The position numbers and the translations under genes are program-made. The notes beneath the pieces were generated by a model. It saw only the letters and a list, made by a program, of their open reading frames with translations. It ran no database searches and was not told the origin of the DNA. Of a stretch of 54,723 bases of DNA, positions 47,781-54,723 are shown piece by piece (position 1 is the first letter of the stretch; the number at the start of each line of letters is the position of its first letter). The stretch is taken from NCBI GenBank assembly GCA_017462015.1, contig JAFTRX010000046.1:1-54723 (forward strand). Direction: 5' to 3'. Source of the stretch: Lentisphaeria bacterium (GTDB lineage: Bacteria; Verrucomicrobiota; Lentisphaeria; Victivallales; Victivallaceae).

Positions 47781-48865
47781 ATTGTTATATCCATGTTCCA
47801 TTCTGTGCCGCCAAGTGCGGATATTGTGCCTTTTATTCTGAAGCCGGAGCCGGGAAAGAGCTTGTTGAAGCCTATCTGCGCCGTTTGGAGCAGGATTTGA
47901 GTGCCGATATCGTACATTGTGAAACCGTATATGTCGGCGGCGGTACGCCGACATATCTTGACTGTTCACAGTTGGAACGTTTGTGCAAACTTATTCACCG
48001 CTATCTGCCGTCGGATGAGAATACGGAGCTTTCCATCGAAGCCAATCCGGAATCTCTGACCGAAGAAAAAGTTGCCCTGCTGCGGCAATATTTTACCCGT
48101 TTGAGTATGGGCGTGCAAAGTTTTGATGCCATGTCGCGGGAGCGCATCGGCAGACGGTGTTCGCAGGAAAAGCTGTTGGATGCACTTGATCTGGTGCGCC
48201 GTGCGGGATTTCCGCATTGGAACTGCGATTTGATCTACTCTCTGCCGGGACAGACGGCGGCGATGTGGGAACAGGATTTGCGCATGGCGGCAGAGTGCGG
48301 AGCCGATCACATATCGTGTTACGCGTTGACTCCGGAGGAAAACAGCCGCCTCGGTGCAACTTTTGACGAAGATGATGAACGGGAAACGGAGTTTTATCAA
48401 CTGGCGGAGCAGGTGCTTGACAAGTATGGCATACACCGTTATGAAATATCCAATTACGCCCGTCGTGGCTGCGGCTGCCGTCATAATCTCAACGTGTGGC
48501 GCGGCGGTTTGCTGAGAGGATATGGCCCGGCTGCCGCCGGATTTGACGGTTTCATCCGCCGGATTGAAGTTGAATCGTTGAACGGATGGCTCAATGGCGC
48601 GCCGCCGGAGGTTGATGAAATTCCGCTTCCGGAACGGCTGAATGAAATTTTTGCCGTAAATTTGCGTACCGTTGACGGTTGGGATGAAGCGGCATGGCAG
48701 CGGGTTGAGAACAGTGATCGTTGGGAAAACCGGTTGAAGATTGCTGAAAAACTGCAGAAATCTTTTCCGGGACAGGTTTCAACTTCCGGAGGAAGAATAA
48801 AATTGACTCCGGAAGGATTGCTTTTTTGGAACACTATTGCTCAGGAGATAATTTATGGGGATTGA
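47777..48865 (+). CDS. hemW: HemW-like radical SAM protein (heme chaperone family)
   Basis: 362-residue radical SAM protein. The N-terminal HVPFCAAKCGYCAFYS has the CX3CX2C cluster site, VGGGTPTYL, IEANPESLT and SMGVQSFDAMSRERIGR follow in the usual order, and GCGCRHNLNVWRGGLLRGYGPAAAG replaces the typical RHN-Y-W substrate motif. HemW proteins deliver heme; they lack HemN coproporphyrinogen oxidase activity. It uses a GTG start overlapping the M20 stop. Overlaps truA by 11 bp. Confidence 0.92.
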   Translation: MNCYIHVPFCAAKCGYCAFYSEAGAGKELVEAYLRRLEQDLSADIVHCETVYVGGGTPTYLDCSQLERLCKLIHRYLPSDENTELSIEANPESLTEEKVALLRQYFTRLSMGVQSFDAMSRERIGRRCSQEKLLDALDLVRRAGFPHWNCDLIYSLPGQTAAMWEQDLRMAAECGADHISCYALTPEENSRLGATFDEDDERETEFYQLAEQVLDKYGIHRYEISNYARRGCGCRHNLNVWRGGLLRGYGPAAAGFDGFIRRIEVESLNGWLNGAPPEVDEIPLPERLNEIFAVNLRTVDGWDEAAWQRVENSDRWENRLKIAEKLQKSFPGQVSTSGGRIKLTPEGLLFWNTIAQEIIYGD

Positions 48866-49679
48866 GCCCACACCATACATACCGGTGAAACGGTATCTGA
48901 TGGAGATCGCCTATGACGGCGGCAATTACAGCGGTTGGCAGATCCAGCCGCATTGCCTTGCCGTACAGCAGGTGATCCAGGAGAATCTGACCAAACTTTA
49001 CGACAAACAGCCGATCCATCTTATCGGCAGCAGCCGTACCGATGCCGGGGTGCATGCGCAGAACTTTGCGGCAACTTTTCTGGCGCCGGAACAGCCGGCG
49101 ATACCGATGGAACGGGTGTTCAAAGCGCTGAACCGCCGTTTGCCCAAAGATATAAAGATACACACCATCAAAGAGGTCCCGCTGGAGTTTCACGCCCGTT
49201 ACGATACCTGCGGCAAAGCATACACCTATGTTTTGAATCTGGGCGAAAATGATTCACCGTTCGTCGGTCGTTACAGCTGGAAGCCCTATCGCGCGCAAAA
49301 TGTGGAGATGATACGCGCGGCGTGTGAACGTCTGACCGGAACGCACGATTACTCAAGTTTTGTCGTTGAACGGCGGGAAATCGACGATGCCGTGCGGACG
49401 ATTTACCGTATCGATGTTGAAATGATCGGGGATTTCTGCTGTATCACCTTTGTCGGTAATGGTTTTCTCTATAAGATGATACGCTGTTTGATGGGGATGA
49501 TCGAAGCGGTCGGGGCAGGGGTGTACTCTCCGGATGCCGTGACCCGCATCCTCGAAGCGCGCGACCGGACTCAGGCGCCGGAAACGGCTCCTGCCAACGG
49601 GTTGTTTTTGATGAAAGTGTTTTATGATGAGGAGAGCCGGGAGAATTTCCGTCTCCCCGGATTGCCGTTTTTGCAGTAA
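48855..49679 (+). CDS. truA: tRNA pseudouridine(38-40) synthase
   Basis: Modifies U38-U40 of the tRNA anticodon stem; 274 residues. Start region YLMEIAYDGGNYSGWQIQ, catalytic Asp in GSSRTDAGVHA, FHARYDTCGKAYTYVL, and C-terminal GNGFLYKMIRCLMGMIEAVG. The start lies within the end of hemW, so initiation is likely coupled. Confidence 0.97.
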   Translation: MGIEPTPYIPVKRYLMEIAYDGGNYSGWQIQPHCLAVQQVIQENLTKLYDKQPIHLIGSSRTDAGVHAQNFAATFLAPEQPAIPMERVFKALNRRLPKDIKIHTIKEVPLEFHARYDTCGKAYTYVLNLGENDSPFVGRYSWKPYRAQNVEMIRAACERLTGTHDYSSFVVERREIDDAVRTIYRIDVEMIGDFCCITFVGNGFLYKMIRCLMGMIEAVGAGVYSPDAVTRILEARDRTQAPETAPANGLFLMKVFYDEESRENFRLPGLPFLQ

Positions 49680-49691
49680 AGGAGTGTTGTT

Positions 49692-50045
49692 ATGAGTGAT
49701 AAAATGATTGAAAAGTTGTCTGCTGTGTTGAAAGCAGGTTCCCCCGTTATCACTGCCGCGGATGTCAAACATGGTGTTATGGAGCAGGTGCAGCTCTATT
49801 TTGAAGCCGACGGCGAAGCGGTGATGGATGTTATAAACAAAGACGATCTGGTGCAGAATTTTCCGGACGAAGGTGTCTATGTTCTCAACAGAAACGGCAA
49901 CCCGGTCAAACTGGTGATGTTTGAAGGCGAAGAAGATATGTATTTCCGTACTGACGGAACTACCGAAGAATCCGATGAGTTTGCCGACGTTCCCAGTGTC
50001 GCTTTTATGAGCGCCGTGGAGGCTCTTTCCACGCTCAAACTGTAA
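49692..50045 (+). CDS. Small hypothetical protein
   Basis: 117-residue acidic soluble protein without signal peptide or membrane segment; I do not recognise it. It has AAAGGAG about 8 bp before the ATG, good evidence that it is translated. It begins 12 bp after truA and closes the long plus-strand run. The pattern QVQLYFEADGEAVMDVINKDDLV...VYVLNRNGNPVKLVMFEGEEDMYF suggests a small alpha/beta fold. Confidence 0.8.
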   Translation: MSDKMIEKLSAVLKAGSPVITAADVKHGVMEQVQLYFEADGEAVMDVINKDDLVQNFPDEGVYVLNRNGNPVKLVMFEGEEDMYFRTDGTTEESDEFADVPSVAFMSAVEALSTLKL

Positions 50046-50057
50046 GCGGTAATACGA

Positions 50058-51824
50058 TCACAACGGCATCGGTGTCATGGGATCGAATTTCCGTTCTGCG
50101 GCAAAGCTGAGCGTGTAAGAGGTGAGGGCGTGCAGTTCAAACACGACGATCTCGTTATTTTCCTTTTTCAGCAGCGGTGACGGAATATAAAGTGTTCTTT
50201 GCGGACCGATGTTCCAGTATCTGCCCAGATTGAAGCCATTGACATAGACACAACCTCTGCCCCCGGCAGGGAAGAGCAAATAGGTGTCTGTGATTTGATC
50301 GGCATCAAATTTTCCCCGGTAAAATCCCGGTTCGTCACATGAACCGGGAAGTTTGCCGAACTCCAGTTTACTCAAGTCATCAAGCGGCAGCGGATGGATG
50401 TTCCAGTTGCTGATAAACATGTTGCCGGTCCAGCTGAAGCCGGTGATACCCTTTTTCTCTTTCTCCATTTCCAAACCATAGTTGACTCTGCCCATATTTT
50501 CCACCAGAATTTCCAACCGGGAATTTTCTTCAGTGACATCGAGTTGGATGGTTTGTTTTTCATCCTCTCTGCTGGTGATGCCGATCACTTTTCCATTCAA
50601 AAATGTAATCGCCCGGTCGCGCAGGTCGTGAAAGCAGTATTCTCCACTATGATAAGGTTGAAGTTCCGTTTCGTAATGGATAAAGCCAAAGGATTGTCCG
50701 AAGTGTTCCATTGTCTCCGGGAACGGGCGCTGTTCTGCGCGGGAAAGTTTATCCAGCGAGTCGCGCAATGATACAAACTCTTTAAGTTCAACCGGGGGCA
50801 ACGCCGCGCCGGTGCGGGCGGCTGGAACTGTCGTGGTTCCGGGGTGGAATTCTTCTATGACCTTTTGGATGGCAAAATATTTTTTTCCGCAGTTGCCGCC
50901 TTCATCCAGCACTCCGTCAACTTCATAACTGGTCACCAGCGGGAGGTAATGACCGGCGTTGCAACTTGCGCCGCTGGTGAAGCCGAAGTTGGTTCCGCCG
51001 TGGAACATAAAGTTGTTGACCGAGGCGTTGTCTTTCATGATTTCCCGCATGTCAGCTGCGACATCCTGTTCGTCGTGATGCTGCGGGGGAACGCCCCAGA
51101 ACCACGCTTTGCCGTTCCACAGCTCCATGGCAAAATGGGCATTGGCATATCCGGTGTCGATGGCATCGAAGTCCCGGAAGTTGCGCTCCGGATGGTTGCG
51201 GAAGTTGAATGTCGCCGGTAACTCCGGCAGGGTTCCGGCACGGAGCAAGCGTTTTTCATTGTCGGAAGTAAAGAGTTGGACGTTGATGCCGTTTTTCCGG
51301 AAAATCCGTACCAGATGGCGCATGTATTCGTGGTCAGAAGCGAAACTTGCGTACTCGTTTTCAACTTGCATGGCGATGATGTTGCCGCCATTGGTGCATT
51401 GAAGCGGAGCGAGAAGCGGGAGAATATTGCTGAAAAAACGTTCAGTATATTTCATGAAAACAGCGTTTTCGCAGCGCAGACGGATACCCGGTTTTCCCAA
51501 CAGCCAGCCGGGGAGTCCGCCGAGGTCACATTCTGAACAAATATACGGCCCCGGACGGACTATCGCCATCAAGCCGAGTTTAGCGGCGGTCCGGATAAAC
51601 TGGACGATATCCAGTCTGCCGGAAAAGTCAAAGTCCCCCTCTTTGAGTTCGTGCAGATGCCAGGCGGCATAGGTTTCAACCGTGTTGTAACCGCACTGTT
51701 TCAATTTCAACAGCCGATCTTCCCATTGTTCCGGCAGGGTGCGGAAGTAGTGGATGGCGCCGGAACGGATTTGAGTTTCGATTCCATCCAGAAGGACTTT
51801 ATTGTTTTGTATCGAAAAATCCAT
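50058..51824 (-). CDS. GH35 beta-galactosidase
   Basis: 588-residue family 35 enzyme removing terminal beta-galactose. Typical start QIRSGAIHYFRTLPEQWEDRLLKLKQCGYNTVETYAAW; acid/base Glu157 in QVENEYAS; nucleophile Glu234 in MELWNGKAWFWG; MFHGGTNFGFTSGA, also family-specific; then two beta-sandwich domains, the last containing GRGCVYVNGFNLGRYWNIGPQRTLYIP. No signal peptide, so probably cytoplasmic. The ATG directly follows the stop of the DMT transporter gene, suggesting one mRNA with transporter and hpt. Confidence 0.95.
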   Translation of the reverse strand: MDFSIQNNKVLLDGIETQIRSGAIHYFRTLPEQWEDRLLKLKQCGYNTVETYAAWHLHELKEGDFDFSGRLDIVQFIRTAAKLGLMAIVRPGPYICSECDLGGLPGWLLGKPGIRLRCENAVFMKYTERFFSNILPLLAPLQCTNGGNIIAMQVENEYASFASDHEYMRHLVRIFRKNGINVQLFTSDNEKRLLRAGTLPELPATFNFRNHPERNFRDFDAIDTGYANAHFAMELWNGKAWFWGVPPQHHDEQDVAADMREIMKDNASVNNFMFHGGTNFGFTSGASCNAGHYLPLVTSYEVDGVLDEGGNCGKKYFAIQKVIEEFHPGTTTVPAARTGAALPPVELKEFVSLRDSLDKLSRAEQRPFPETMEHFGQSFGFIHYETELQPYHSGEYCFHDLRDRAITFLNGKVIGITSREDEKQTIQLDVTEENSRLEILVENMGRVNYGLEMEKEKKGITGFSWTGNMFISNWNIHPLPLDDLSKLEFGKLPGSCDEPGFYRGKFDADQITDTYLLFPAGGRGCVYVNGFNLGRYWNIGPQRTLYIPSPLLKKENNEIVVFELHALTSYTLSFAAERKFDPMTPMPL

Positions 51825-52715
51825 TTAATTTTCTTGTGTCAGCTCTTTTTGGTTCCGGGCGGCGGGCAGTTGTACCAGAAGTACGGCGGCAAAGATGATG
51901 GCGCAGCCGATGAGATTTTGCAGAGAATAATGCTCATCACGCAGCCACCAGCCCCAGATCACCGCAAATACTGAAGCCGTGCTTAAAACGATGGATGCCG
52001 TTGCCGGATGGACATATTTCTGTGCCGCGACCTGCACCGTACAGGCGAAACCTATGGCGATCAATCCGCAGTAAAGCAACGGTTTGGTCGTGGCGGTGAT
52101 GCTTGCCCAGGAACAGGTCTCTCTTGCCAGCAGTGCGGCGATACCGGATATTACCGCAACGGTGAAAAATTGCACTGCCGCCAGCTGCAGAGCGTCCGCA
52201 TCCGGGGCGAATTTGGCGATCGCAATGAACTGGAACGCAAAGAACAACGCGCACAAAAGCATGAGAAAATCTCCCATGTTCCCGATACTTCCCAGCGTAC
52301 CATCGGAACAGAGCAGATATGCTCCAAACACGGAGAGCAACGAGGCGCTCCATATTTTCCAATCCGATTTTTTCCGGATGAAAATACCGATGACCGGTAT
52401 CATGATGACGTAAAGCGCAGTGAGAAATCCCGCTTTTCCGGCAGAGGTGTAGAGCAAGCCGAACTGCTGTAATATTTCCCCACCGGCAAGACAGAATCCG
52501 CAGGCGATACCGCCGGTGAACAATTTTTTATCCGGGCGCTTGCGCATTATGAATATCCCCGGCAGCAGCATGATACTGCCGAGAAGATAACGCAGGAAGA
52601 CAAAGTACAACGGCTGCATCGTGTTCATCGCTTCCGCCTGTGCCGAATAGGACAAGCCCCAGATCACCGCCGTAAGCAGCAGTGCCAATGTTGCATAAAT
52701 GTTTGACAATTTCAT
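51825..52715 (-). CDS. DMT superfamily (EamA-type) transporter
   Basis: 296-residue inner-membrane permease with about ten hydrophobic segments in two EamA repeats (LLLTAVIWGLSYSAQAEAMNTMQPLYFVFLRYLLG; STASVFAVIWGWWLRDEHYSLQNLIGCAIIFAAVLLVQ). The start at 52715 has AAAGGAT about 7 bp upstream; the frame extends 87 bp further without a better site. Directly abuts the GH35 gene. Sugar, amino acid or nucleobase export/import are all possible; not resolved. Confidence 0.88.
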   Translation of the reverse strand: MKLSNIYATLALLLTAVIWGLSYSAQAEAMNTMQPLYFVFLRYLLGSIMLLPGIFIMRKRPDKKLFTGGIACGFCLAGGEILQQFGLLYTSAGKAGFLTALYVIMIPVIGIFIRKKSDWKIWSASLLSVFGAYLLCSDGTLGSIGNMGDFLMLLCALFFAFQFIAIAKFAPDADALQLAAVQFFTVAVISGIAALLARETCSWASITATTKPLLYCGLIAIGFACTVQVAAQKYVHPATASIVLSTASVFAVIWGWWLRDEHYSLQNLIGCAIIFAAVLLVQLPAARNQKELTQEN

Positions 52716-52861
52716 TTTAATATCCTTTTTTTTATAAAAAATCCAACAGCCGGTCGAGTTTATTCTTTTTCCTGAACCTTTGCGGCGGAGAAGAGTGGAC
52801 AATATTGCTCCTGTCCTCCGCAGCTATCAAGGCGCAGGAGGATGCTTCAAGAGCGGTTATC

Positions 52862-53380
52862 TCAGCGCAGAACAGCGATTCCGGGATAGTGACGGTATTT
52901 TTCTTCAGAATCCATTCCGCAACCGATAAGATAACGGTCATCCATGATAAATCCTGCCCAATCGGCATGCCCGATACCGTCCGGACGGGAGATATTCTTT
53001 TCAACCAATACCGCCGTTTTAACGTTCAACGCACCCAGTGCAAGAAGATTTTTCCGGATCGCTTTGAGCGTTCTTCCGGAGTCCAGAACTTCGTCAACAA
53101 TCAAGATATTCCGACCTTTGGGGTCGAGTTTCAGCGTGGAACGCAACTGAACCACTCCGGAACTCACGTTGTGCTTATAACTTCCGGCGGCGATAGAGTC
53201 GATATAAAAATCGTCCAGCTTTATGGATTCAGCCAATTTCGCCGCAAAAAACAATCCGCCGTTCATGACCACGATCATTGTTAACGGTGTCGTGCCGTAA
53301 GCTCTGGCAATATTAGAACCCAATTCCCCGATCCTGCGATTGACCTCTTCCGGAGTTTTGATGATTTCAATGTTTTCCAT
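52862..53380 (-). CDS. hpt: Hypoxanthine phosphoribosyltransferase
   Basis: Purine salvage enzyme, 172 residues. IVVMNGGLFFAAKLAES, LKLDPKGRNILIVDEVLDSGRTLKAI (PRPP motif) and the C-terminal DWAGFIMDDRYLIGCGMD, where the aromatic/acidic pair binds the purine. Start at 53380 chosen over the open frame to 53449, which would cross its promoter. The Shine-Dalgarno is weak. The DMT gene follows after 146 bp, so cotranscription is possible only. Confidence 0.92.
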   Translation of the reverse strand: MENIEIIKTPEEVNRRIGELGSNIARAYGTTPLTMIVVMNGGLFFAAKLAESIKLDDFYIDSIAAGSYKHNVSSGVVQLRSTLKLDPKGRNILIVDEVLDSGRTLKAIRKNLLALGALNVKTAVLVEKNISRPDGIGHADWAGFIMDDRYLIGCGMDSEEKYRHYPGIAVLR

Positions 53381-53428
53381 GATAAATTTTTTTCCGTAAA
53401 ATATTACGATATTTGTCGATTTCTGTTT

Positions 53429-53456
53429 AATATAGCATGGTTCGGGCAAAATACAA
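53429..53456 (-). promoter_or_regulatory. Promoter of hpt
   Basis: Minus strand: TTGTAT (53451-53456), 16-bp spacer ending ATGC, TATATT (53429-53434), an extended -10. Confidence 0.6.
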
Positions 53457-53541
53457 TGTGTTGAACCGCAGTCTTATGAAAGACGACCGGCAGCGGTACG
53501 CCGCCGTTGTTGATTTTTTATGAGACAGCTATGATTAAGTC

Positions 53542-53569
53542 TTGTATTTCTATTCATGGAAGCTATATT
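53542..53569 (+). promoter_or_regulatory. Promoter of the epimerase-like gene
   Basis: TTGTAT (53542-53547), 16-bp spacer ending AAGC, TATATT (53564-53569). It lies about 40 bp before the ATG at 53611 and has the same -35 hexamer and spacing as the divergent hpt promoter. Confidence 0.6.
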
Positions 53570-53610
53570 ATAGCGTGGAACGTGTTTTACAAAATGAAAG
53601 AGAAACAAAA

Positions 53611-54531
53611 ATGAGAAAAGATCTTAAATGCTATTATGACTGGTCTCCTCTGGAGGAAAAACAGTTTTACCGCACCGTCCGGGAATTTGCGGACAACGGA
53701 TTGCGTAAATTTGTCATCACTACTCCGCTGCTCCGGCAGATGATCGATTCAAAAGAGCGTTTGAAGCTGGTAAAGCAGATATGTCACGATATGGAAGTCG
53801 AATTTTCTGCTGTCCACGGCCTTTGCGGCAAGTGGAGCGGTGATCTCAACTGTACCAATAAAGATTGTTGGGAATCCATGTATGAAGACCACATAAAAGG
53901 TATGAAAATCGCCGCAGAATTCGGCTGCAAAACCTATACTGTTCACGTTGGTGCTGCTGAATATTGTTTCGATCATGTCCCCATTGATGTTTTGCGCCCC
54001 CTTGCTGTTGCCGGTGTGGAAAAACTGCTGCCGACGGCAAGGGAACTTGACATGGTGATCGCTGTGGAAAACAGTCAGGAAGGAACCAATACCGCCGCTG
54101 AAGTCATGAAGATCGTCAATGTTTTCGGCGATGATCCCCATGTCGGACTTTGTTACGATACCGGTCATGCCAATTTGCTTGCCACCGCTCCGGGGAAGGA
54201 TTATAAAAACATTGACAACTACATGAATAAAATCTGGTGGGAAAATGGTGTCGTCATGGAAGATAATGCTCTGGAAACGATGCGTGAAAAAATCGTCACC
54301 TGTCATATCCATGATAACGACGGTTACGGCGATAATCACGGAATGCCTTTTGACGGAACTATCAACTGGCGCGAACTTATGCCTAAACTTTTTGACTGTC
54401 CCCGCATGATCGATTATCAGACCGAAGTAAGTTTTGAGTCCGGTACCAATTGGGCAGGGAAATTGCTCGCTCCTGCCGGCGGTTATTCCATCCGCCGTTT
54501 GGCTGATACGTTCAGGTATCTCGGCTTCTGA
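53611..54531 (+). CDS. Xylose isomerase-like TIM-barrel epimerase/isomerase
   Basis: 306-residue protein of the sugar phosphate isomerase/epimerase group. Barrel strands carry KTYTVHVGAAEYC (His), MVIAVENSQEGTN (Glu), VGLCYDTGHANLL (Asp, His) and KIVTCHIHDNDGYGDNHGMPFDGTINW (His-x-His-Asp), the metal-site set of this fold; TEVSFESGTNWAG adds the last Glu. AAAGAGA precedes the ATG. Not closely alike to the one at 43004. Substrate unknown. Confidence 0.85.
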   Translation: MRKDLKCYYDWSPLEEKQFYRTVREFADNGLRKFVITTPLLRQMIDSKERLKLVKQICHDMEVEFSAVHGLCGKWSGDLNCTNKDCWESMYEDHIKGMKIAAEFGCKTYTVHVGAAEYCFDHVPIDVLRPLAVAGVEKLLPTARELDMVIAVENSQEGTNTAAEVMKIVNVFGDDPHVGLCYDTGHANLLATAPGKDYKNIDNYMNKIWWENGVVMEDNALETMREKIVTCHIHDNDGYGDNHGMPFDGTINWRELMPKLFDCPRMIDYQTEVSFESGTNWAGKLLAPAGGYSIRRLADTFRYLGF

Positions 54532-54581
54532 TGTCTGATCTTCATATTTTGGTACTGTCTCATTTTTTGTAAAAAATACAA

Positions 54582-54704
54582 CCTGCGGCGGCTTTTCTCC
54601 AAAAAATCTCCCTGCGGCGGCGGGAGAGCCGCCTCGCCGCTCGTGCTTCGCACTCGGCGGTTGCAGTCGATTTTCCGGAGACCTCGCTCTGCGGCATTCC
54701 GCAG
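54582..54704. repeat. Cluster of small hairpins at right edge
   Basis: No gene follows 54531. Perfect small inverted repeats: TCTCCC/GGGAGA (54607-54612 with 54622-54627), GTGC/GCAC (54643-54646 with 54650-54653), CTGCGG/CCGCAG (54689-54694 with 54699-54704), and the direct repeat CCTGCGGCGGC at 54582 and 54611. Similar in style to the array at 1-230 but without its GTGAAGC linker. Cut by the window end. Confidence 0.55.
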
Positions 54705-54723
54705 GCTTGCGCCTTGCTCATGC

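Noticed and set aside
52716..52861. Terminator or promoter between hpt and the DMT transporter
   Set aside because: GC-rich partial inverted repeats are visible (GGACA/TGTCC) but stems are short and no clean -35/-10 pair is present.
1..54723. tRNA or rRNA genes
   Set aside because: No T-loop GTTCGA/box pattern in cloverleaf context and no rRNA-like segments were noticed on reading; a dedicated search was not possible.

Overview
The window is a gene-dense bacterial chromosome segment that most resembles an anaerobic, saccharolytic member of the Lentisphaerota (Victivallis-like). This is inferred from its gene families, not from a marker gene. Pointers are two stand-alone prepilin-like proteins of the FTLIELL type placed in front of secreted proteins, a very large DUF4838 protein, many scattered glycoside hydrolases of unusual families with AraC regulators, a HydG maturase for [FeFe] hydrogenase, and heptose (LPS-type) biosynthesis. 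I saw no rRNA, tRNA, CRISPR array, transposase or phage gene.

Layout, left part. 1-334 holds no gene. It contains an array of small hairpins joined by GTGAAGC linkers (a 99-bp unit repeated with a 131-bp period), then a near-perfect 54-bp palindrome. 335-3783 (minus) is hydG-uvrB. 3974-10611 (minus) is a prepilin-like gene followed by a 1.9-kaa secreted DUF4838 protein. 10756-13048 (minus) is a tightly overlapping four-gene unit: two hexapeptide acyltransferases, an FMN reductase-like protein and a C_GCAxxG_C_C protein. 13183-15886 (minus) is a second prepilin-like gene followed by a secreted beta-helix protein, diverging from an AraC regulator. 16947-21377 has a GH4 enzyme, a second AraC regulator and an unassigned hydrolase-like protein.

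Layout, right part. 21444-27052 (minus) is a housekeeping operon aroE, prepilin peptidase, dCMP deaminase, rfaE2, cinA, recN. 27168-31517 (plus) is a lipoprotein, ppx/gppA and ppk1. 31668-34367 is a GH106-like enzyme. 34579-40404 holds a DMT transporter, a formyltransferase-DUF2062 fusion, aroB, dprA and mscS. 40519-50045 is a long plus-strand run: proB, miaB, a TIM-barrel epimerase, pyrR, pyrB, pyrC, an M20 peptidase, hemW, truA and a small unknown. 50058-53380 (minus) is hpt, a DMT transporter and a GH35 beta-galactosidase. 53611-54531 is another epimerase-like gene, and the right edge again carries small hairpins.

How it works together. Two secreted polysaccharide-type proteins are each preceded by a prepilin-like gene that lacks the usual Gly before the cleavage site. 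A prepilin peptidase gene is present in the window. A recurring promoter form (TTGnnn, 16-17 bp, often TG or TGC before TATATT) can be read in front of many transcription units. The strongest unexplained signals are (i) the two families of palindromic repeats, one of which has become coding sequence in the leader of a prepilin gene, and (ii) the prepilin-plus-CAZyme pairs, one of them with a 21-bp-spaced direct repeat typical of AraC-family operators.
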